NCBI RefSeq assembly: GCF_000224145.3
Contig: NC_020174.2
Location: forward strand, 3,911,026 to 3,975,025
DNA length: 64,000 nt
Direction of reading: 5' to 3'
Origin: Ciona intestinalis
Taxonomy: Eukaryota; Chordata; Ascidiacea; Phlebobranchia; Cionidae
In this document: positions 58,801-64,000 of the stretch, piece after piece
Position numbering within the stretch: the first letter of the stretch is position 1
How the letters are laid out: each line of letters begins with the position of its first letter
Translations under genes and position numbers: made by a program
Notes under the pieces: generated by a model
Database searches by the model: none
Told to the model about the DNA's origin: nothing
Seen by the model: the letters and a program-made list of their open reading frames with translations, nothing else

Positions 58801-61800
58801 CCAAGAATGCTAAGCATTGGGGCTGTCTACATTGTTAATAAAACTGAAGGTATGTCATAGTCTGAATAGGTATAAAAGCTTTCAAAATGGTAATCGAATT
58901 ATAAATACCTGTCTTTGGCTTCTGATTAACGAATTTTAGAGAACTACAGGCTTATTTAAAAGTCCTTATACTATCTTACTGAAGTTCTCTATCTTACTTG
59001 ATACAATGTATGAAGCTGGATAAGCAGGACTTTTTGTCTAAACCAAAATTTTCAGATGAGCTAAAAGTAGAGAAAGAATTTATGAGCAACCAGATGGGAA
59101 GTTACTTTGGTTATTCCCTTTCTGCTGTCGACACCAATGGCGATGGAATTGATGAAGTTTTTGTTGGTGCTCCTTTGTGGATGGATAAGAATTATGACGA
59201 GGGAAGGGTCTTTGTGTATGTCTCAAGTATGTTAATGTGAAGAATCTTTTTGTAGCAGTTTGTATGTAGTTTTTGAAGGTTAAAATTCAATTTAAGACCC
59301 AAGCTTTCTGTAGAGTTTCTAGGCAATGTAAACTAAAAATGCTATTTTTTAAAACTATTCTAAAATTAGCTTTATCCTATAATTAAAACTAAGTTGCAAA
59401 ACTTCACCTAAAAAAATTATGCTTGTTTTGAATGAATGAATGAATGTAACTTACTTTATCCTCGCGTGGCCGGAAAACGACAGTCGTTATCACACGGGTT
59501 TAACACCTCGTGCCAGCTTACGAGTTGCCATGTATGTTACTTTGTGGGTNNNNNNNNNNNNNNNNNNNNNNNNNNNNNNNNNNNNNNNNNNNNNNNNNNN
59601 NNNNNNNNNNNNNNNNNNNNNNNNNNNNNNNNNNNNNNNNNNNNNNNNNNNNNNNNNNNNNNNNNNNNNNNNNNNNNNNNNNNNNNNNNNNNNNNNNNNN
59701 NNNNNNNNNNNNNNNNNNNNNNNNNNNNNNNNNNNNNNNNNNNNNNNNNNNNNNNNNNNNNNNNNNNNNNNNNNNNNNNNNNNNNNNNCGGACGAGTTTT
59801 ACCTAGAAAACTACCAAAAACTTATGTTTGCATATTACTTTTCTTTCCTCTAGATGAAACAGAGGGTAGTATCACCCAAAGAGAAGTTGTTCTCTCTGGA
59901 GTAAATGAGATAGGAGCAAGGTTTGGTTTCTCATTTGCAACGCCTGGTGACTTGAACATGGACGGATTTAATGATATTGTGATTGGAGCGCCGTCAACTA
60001 GGGATGGAGATGGTAAGTATGCGCTGTGGCATAGTGGTTAGCTTGCCTGCCTGTAAGTCTGGGGTAATGGGTTCAAGGCTCATTGCTGCTACCATAATTG
60101 ATGTGTGTGTCTTTGGGCAGGACAGTAATTGCTCCAAACCAGTATTCACTAATTAATTGTCTAAATTGTTAGCCAAATTGAATAAAAACAATCACACACA
60201 AAGTTATATATGTGGTAACTGGTAAGCAGGATGAGCCAAATGAAACAGAAAATATCTGTTATAACGACTGTTGTTTTCTGGCTACGTGAGGATGATGGAG
60301 GTTACATTCATTCATTCACTCACAACTTATTTGTAAAATAATTGATATACCAAATTTACCCATAAAGTTCTGCCTTTTTGAGCTTGGTAACTTTTTAAAG
60401 AACAGATTGATCAAAACAAGGTAGATGTGTCACTGAATTCAAACAAGACTCTACAATAGAAGTTACCAACCTTAATTTCAAATATGAAGCTGTCATAAAA
60501 AGTATTGAGCCAGAAAACTACTTCTAATTGGCAGGTGCTGTTTTCATTTACAATGGTCGGCCGGAAGGAATTACTCCCGTACCATCTCAAGTAATCCGAG
60601 CTTCCCAAAAAAAGAAGCGTCCGGTATATTTCAGCTACTCGCTATTTGCAGGAGTAGATGTGGATGAAAACGGTTACAATGGTAAGCTATTGTTTAGTTT
60701 TATTCTTTTAAATATAGTTTTACTTTATAATAAAAAACATATCCAGTAAATGTGTTGAATTAACCATGTATGTAGAATTCAACTTATGTATAATGACTGT
60801 CGTTTTGTTGCTAATTTCCATCTCTCAGTTGTGCTAATCAATCTGATCTTCGTTCCTGTATTAGAAGAGATAAATACCCAATTAAGTTATGTTATTTTAC
60901 CTAGTTATAGGTGCAGAAATGAGAAAATAGTGATGTTTTCAATTTTAAGTTAACTTTTCCCAAGGTCCAATACAGAACATATACTTTATCGGTTATACGT
61001 TATAACTTAAAATATATTTTACAGATATTGCCGTTGGTGCTCCCGGAAACGACAGGGTTGTGATATTATTTTCACGGCCTGTGATCCATGTCGACCTAAG
61101 TGTATCTGCTTCTCCGCAAGTCATTAACACAACTACCCCTAGTGAGGCGCACACAAATGATTCGTGTAATGATAATGGAACTCGTACATGTGTCACTGTT
61201 AAAGCTTGTTTTCATGCCTATGGTGTCAGCACTCCAGAAGCAATAAGTAAGTTAAAAAATAGTAAAAAAAATGTATGTCTAAGTCTAAATGTAACTTCTT
61301 TATTGTTACCTGGTTGGGCAAGGACAGTCGTTATAACCCAGGTGTTGTGTTTTAAACACTGTTTGCTAGGATAAATGCAAGCATGCTGACCATTGTGCCA
61401 CGGTGCTGGACAATATACTTTAACTCTCGTTGATTAGTTCTCAGGTACCAATTTGAAGCAGATGTTGACTACAGTGGAGCAAAACCACGTGGGCGGTTTA
61501 ATAAATACAAAGGAAACCTCAAAATTATCAGTAATACAACTGAATGTATTGAATCAACATTGTACTTAAAGGTAATATACATTACTGACAAAACTGTGTC
61601 TCTTAATAATCCAATGGGTAAACCATATATGCCGAGTTTTACCATGAATTAGAAAGTATTTCTGCATTGCAGTTGCCAATATACAAACAACTTGAACCAC
61701 TTATAGTGAGCGTAGAATACAAACTGTCACCGAAAATGACAGTATCAAAGAAATCGGCTCTTCTTGATATCTTTGATGCAAATCAAGCAAGGACAGAGGT

Positions 61801-64000
61801 AACATGAAGCAACAGTGTATTCTTAAAGAGCTACTTTGTGTTTTTCTCAATCGCGGTTTAGGCGATACTATTGTGTAAAATAATATGTTGTGTTTTTTCG
61901 ACCCGAATTAACGTTTTAATTTTTCGTCATTTTTTACTTATTTAAAGTACGCACCTAAGGGTAAATCCTCTTTTTTTCTTTTAAGGTCACATTTACCAAA
62001 GTATGCAGTGATTCCCTCTGTGAATCTGATCTAAGGATAAATGGCATAATCACAGGAGCTAAAAAATCAAAACAAAAAGTTGCTCAATTGCCCATGGAAA
62101 ATAATCGGCAAGGGGAAACAGTCTTGGCTCTGAGGCCAAACCAAGTGTTGGAGCTTGATGTGACAGTTTGGAATTTCAATGACACCGCATATGATGTTTC
62201 TGTTGCTGTGAATTTCAGTACACAACTTTATTTGTTCCAGCTTGCTACACAAGAGGTGTGTGAACTTTACTTATTTTAAAATTAATGGATTTTAAGATTT
62301 GCTGCTTGTAATATAGAAAACATATAGCTTTCTATTTTTTAAAAAAATATTTATTTTTAAATTAAACTATTTATTAAACAGCCAGCAAACTGCATGAGAA
62401 TAGCAACTACGGACCCTAAAAACCTGAATAAGATTTATTCACCACGTCCTGCAGATGAGGGTGCAACACACCACACCTTAATGTTATCTCATCGAGATCC
62501 ATACATGATGGATGGCGGCAGCTGCAATTTTAAGTTACTGGTACAAAAAATTATCTTATTTTAAATATTGTTCACATGTCTTATATATCAGAACACCTTT
62601 ATAAACCTTTGAATTGTAATATTCTGTAAGTGATCCTAGGCATGTACTCTAAAATTAAAAACACAAAAATATATCTATTTTCCATGGCACAGTGGTCAGC
62701 ACGCTTGCCTCTAACCTAGATGTGACAGGCCACTGCTACCACTGTGGGCATATTTGTCCTTAGAGAAAAGGACAATTACTTCTACCCATTGGTTACTGAA
62801 TTGTCAGCTATACATTAATAAAATGGTCAAATCTTACAAACAATAGATCCTGGGTAGACCTAGGTGTTTGAAATGGAACACCATGTAATCACGACTGTCA
62901 TTGCCCTGCTACATGAGAGAAAAACTTGCTAAACTTATTCATTTATTGTACAAACTAACCTTTTCTTCCAGTTTGCAGTGAAAGAAAACTTCACTGGGGG
63001 GCTTTTAAACTTTACAATTCAATCAGCGTCCTCAAGTGAAGAAACCAACCCAGTAGATAATGAAGTTGATTTGGATGTGATGGTCAAATATATTGCCGAT
63101 CTAGCAATTCAAGTGTAAGTATGCGGAAGAAAAAATAACGGGTCAAATGTTACAAAAAAACAGTGGGTTAAAAAATTGTGTGAAAAAACTGTTAATCTGA
63201 TATGTTGGTCCATGTAGTAAAAAGTCCAGGAACGTGTCAAATATTTAAAATAATATTGTAAAAGCATATGGGTTGTGTATTAATAAGAGATCTGCAGTTA
63301 GACCACATTATAATAACATAAAGGTATTTTTACCATATTATTTAACAGAGATGAAAATAATCATGTCACATTTAATGGGTCGGAGAAACAGTCAATTCTA
63401 ACTTTTGACGACATTGGTCCAGCAGTTGTACATACCTACAAGTTTGTTAACTTGGGGCCTTCTCATATTCCAAGAACAGATGTTTCGGTAAGTAGATAAT
63501 TCAGTGCTGTGGCAGTAACAAAGAAGTAACTTTCATTTATTGAACTTATAAGACCATATACACCATATACAAATTTTCAAAGCTTATATTTACAGGTACA
63601 GTGGCCAACAGAAACACCAAGTCAACATGATGTTCTGTATTTGACGAATGTTTCCTGCATTCCATATGAAGCATGTGTAGTAAGTTGTGACTGCAGGAGC
63701 ACATATGAATATCTAATGCAACACAATACAGTTATATAGAAAACTGACATAAGTCGTAATTAAAATAACATGTAGCATATGGTACAGGAAAAGTAGTGAC
63801 AGGCATATAGAAGCTGTTCTATTAAAATATATTGACTTTTTATCTAAATAAAGTGTACCTTTTATTCTAGTGTATGGACTTGGATATCTTAGTCAACCCA
63901 GCCCAAATCAACACGACAGAACAAATCGGAACTTCAGTGAATCGTGGAGCAACTGATGTACCAAGGTTTGGAAAGAGAATTGGTGAGCCCAAGGAAGACT
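52810..64000 (+). CDS. Integrin alpha with MAM and I domains, 3' end outside the window
   Basis: The alpha subunit of a heterodimeric adhesion receptor at the plasma membrane. Twenty-five exons are visible, opening at 52810-52994, 53303-53466, 53882-54013, 54229-54349, 54674-54830, 55092-55236 and 55525-55658. The I domain is 55996-56133, 56383-56512, 56880-57017 and 57211-57372. Then 57614-58550, 58740-58849, 59056-59226, 59854-60012, 60535-60681, 61025-61246, 61438-61571, 61673-61798, 61986-62255, 62382-62540, 62972-63114, 63349-63487, 63596-63679 and 63871 onward. The 1512 residues read so far hold a signal peptide, FG-GAP blade 1, a MAM domain (about 117-280) and blade 2. Next come the I domain (about 347-535; MIDAS DESTS at 360-364, LTDGKS), blade 3, a long Ser/Thr/Asn-rich insert, and blades 4-7 with Ca sites DTNGDGIDE, DLNMDGFND and DVDENGYND. 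Thigh and calf domains follow; calf-2, transmembrane and tail lie to the right. It resembles vertebrate alpha1/alpha2/alpha10/11 (SCAPNW, GMCYFIQPD). Confidence 0.93.
53550..53825 (+). mobile_element. tRNA-headed SINE, near full length
   Basis: GGTGCCATACCACAGTGGTT then AGCACACTTGTC at the head, a B-box GGTTACAGGTTCATGC, and a tail ending GTTACATCCATTC. Integrin intron 2. Confidence 0.8.
53882..55175 (+). other. MAM-domain segment of the integrin gene
   Basis: Encodes YSCNFEDCDLIELDNDDFDW, TGPSIDHTYKG, GSYLYIEAS, STPPLVATTGSCLRFWYHMYG, SLNVYA, WQEGYATI, TIVFEAVKG and SDIAIDDI ending at YRGQC. These are the diagnostic MAM landmarks in order. The left edge coincides with a phase-1 intron. The right edge lies inside exon 55092-55236, whose remaining codons (SLGATLARNPKTG) already belong to propeller blade 2. 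The reading frame and splice sites are intact throughout. Confidence 0.92.
55715..55915 (-). mobile_element. SINE, head lost
   Basis: CTTATTTATCCTCCTCTGGT then GGACAGTCATTATAACGCAG, and a TGTATGACTGACAATTTAGA body. No tRNA-like head remains. Integrin intron. Confidence 0.65.
57700..58545 (+). other. Ser/Thr/Asn-rich insert with furin-type sites between propeller blades 3 and 4
   Basis: In human alpha2 about 35 residues separate the WSG motif from YLGYS. Here about 280 residues separate WSGG (57709) from YFGYS. The extra stretch is encoded within one 937-bp exon, is low in Cys, and has about ten N-glycosylation sequons. It has basic sites RTKR (58084-58095), KHLQKR (58447-58464) and RGKR (58486-58497), the first and last fitting the furin RX(K/R)R pattern. 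It recalls the cleaved X-domain of vertebrate alphaE in kind, not in position. Confidence 0.8.
58570..58705 (-). mobile_element. SINE fragment
   Basis: TGTAACTTGTTTTATCCTTG at the left and GGCTGATAATTTGGACGACC at the right. The internal part is decayed. Confidence 0.55.
59435..59549 (-). mobile_element. tRNA-headed SINE cut by an assembly gap
   Basis: TGTAACTTACTTTATCCTCG then CGTGGCCGGAAAACGACAGT matches the copy at 12277-12360 very closely. The rest falls in the N gap. Confidence 0.8.
59550..59788. other. Assembly gap (N)
   Basis: About 239 N bases in an integrin intron. The flanking exons join in frame and match the family without a missing piece, so no exon need be lost. Confidence 0.99.
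60018..60325 (+). mobile_element. tRNA-headed SINE, near full length
   Basis: GCGCTGTGGCATAGTGGTTA head starting 6 bp into the intron, then B-box GGGTTCAAGGCTCATTGC and tail GGTTACATTCATTCATTC. It lies just after the donor of integrin exon 59854-60012. Confidence 0.85.
61285..61415 (-). mobile_element. SINE, internally deleted
   Basis: Tail GTAACTTCTTTATTGTTACC and head CCATTGTGCCACGGTGCTGG are joined with the middle missing. Integrin intron. Confidence 0.65.
62675..62940 (+). mobile_element. tRNA-headed SINE, diverged
   Basis: CCATGGCACAGTGGTCAGCA then CGCTTGCCTCTAACC head, and CGACTGTCATTGCCCTGCTA tail. Integrin intron. Confidence 0.7.

Overview
The window is animal nuclear DNA, almost certainly from a tunicate and most likely Ciona (robusta/intestinalis type). 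The evidence is short intron-rich genes, AT-rich introns, chordate protein families (CTD phosphatase, ANAPC2, integrin alpha with an I domain), and dense short repeats: a tRNA-headed SINE and a ~190-bp MITE-like element of the kind reported from Ciona. All exon models below were read by eye from splice sites and reading frame. In each complete model the exon lengths sum to a multiple of three, with one exception reported as a finding.

Layout. (1) 794-7352, minus strand: a small CTD phosphatase (SCP/CTDSP family), complete except for its last exon, which lies left of the window. (2) 7918-9380: a compact head-to-head pair of small genes, an 88-residue membrane ORF on the minus strand and a spliced 56-residue ORF on the plus strand. 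They are separated by a TATA box and two CRE-type sites. (3) 11430-41072, minus strand: a tandem cluster of secreted or GPI-anchored proteins built from Ly-6/uPAR (LU) domains. Three complete genes and one frameshifted gene share architecture where long: signal peptide, LU, EGF-like, LU, LU, LU, GPI tail, in 11 exons. The fourth position (34504-35533) is a one-LU gene with the same kind of ends, so the cluster holds four long genes and one short gene. (4) 25165-27306, minus strand: a GNAT-family arylalkylamine-type N-acetyltransferase inside that cluster. (5) 41921-50225, minus strand: ANAPC2, 18 exons, complete. (6) 52810 to the right edge, plus strand: a large integrin alpha, 25 visible exons, with three insertions in its beta-propeller: a MAM domain, a VWA/I domain and a ~245-residue Ser/Thr/Asn-rich segment with furin-type sites.

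The two most interesting items are the LU cluster and the MAM-plus-I-domain integrin alpha. The LU family is repeated with near-identical exon structure, and I do not recognise it under a published name. I do not recall a MAM domain inside an integrin alpha propeller. Both encode cell-surface recognition modules, but nothing in the DNA links them functionally.

Repeats: about 30 copies of one MITE-like family sit mostly in introns and spacers of the LU cluster. SINE copies are commoner in ANAPC2 and the integrin. Two hAT-like non-autonomous elements have 8-bp target duplications. Three N gaps occur (22356-22405, 27364-27488, 59550-59788). The first is flanked by near-identical ~730-bp copies that look like two haplotypes left side by side. 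I recognised no LTR or virus-derived element.
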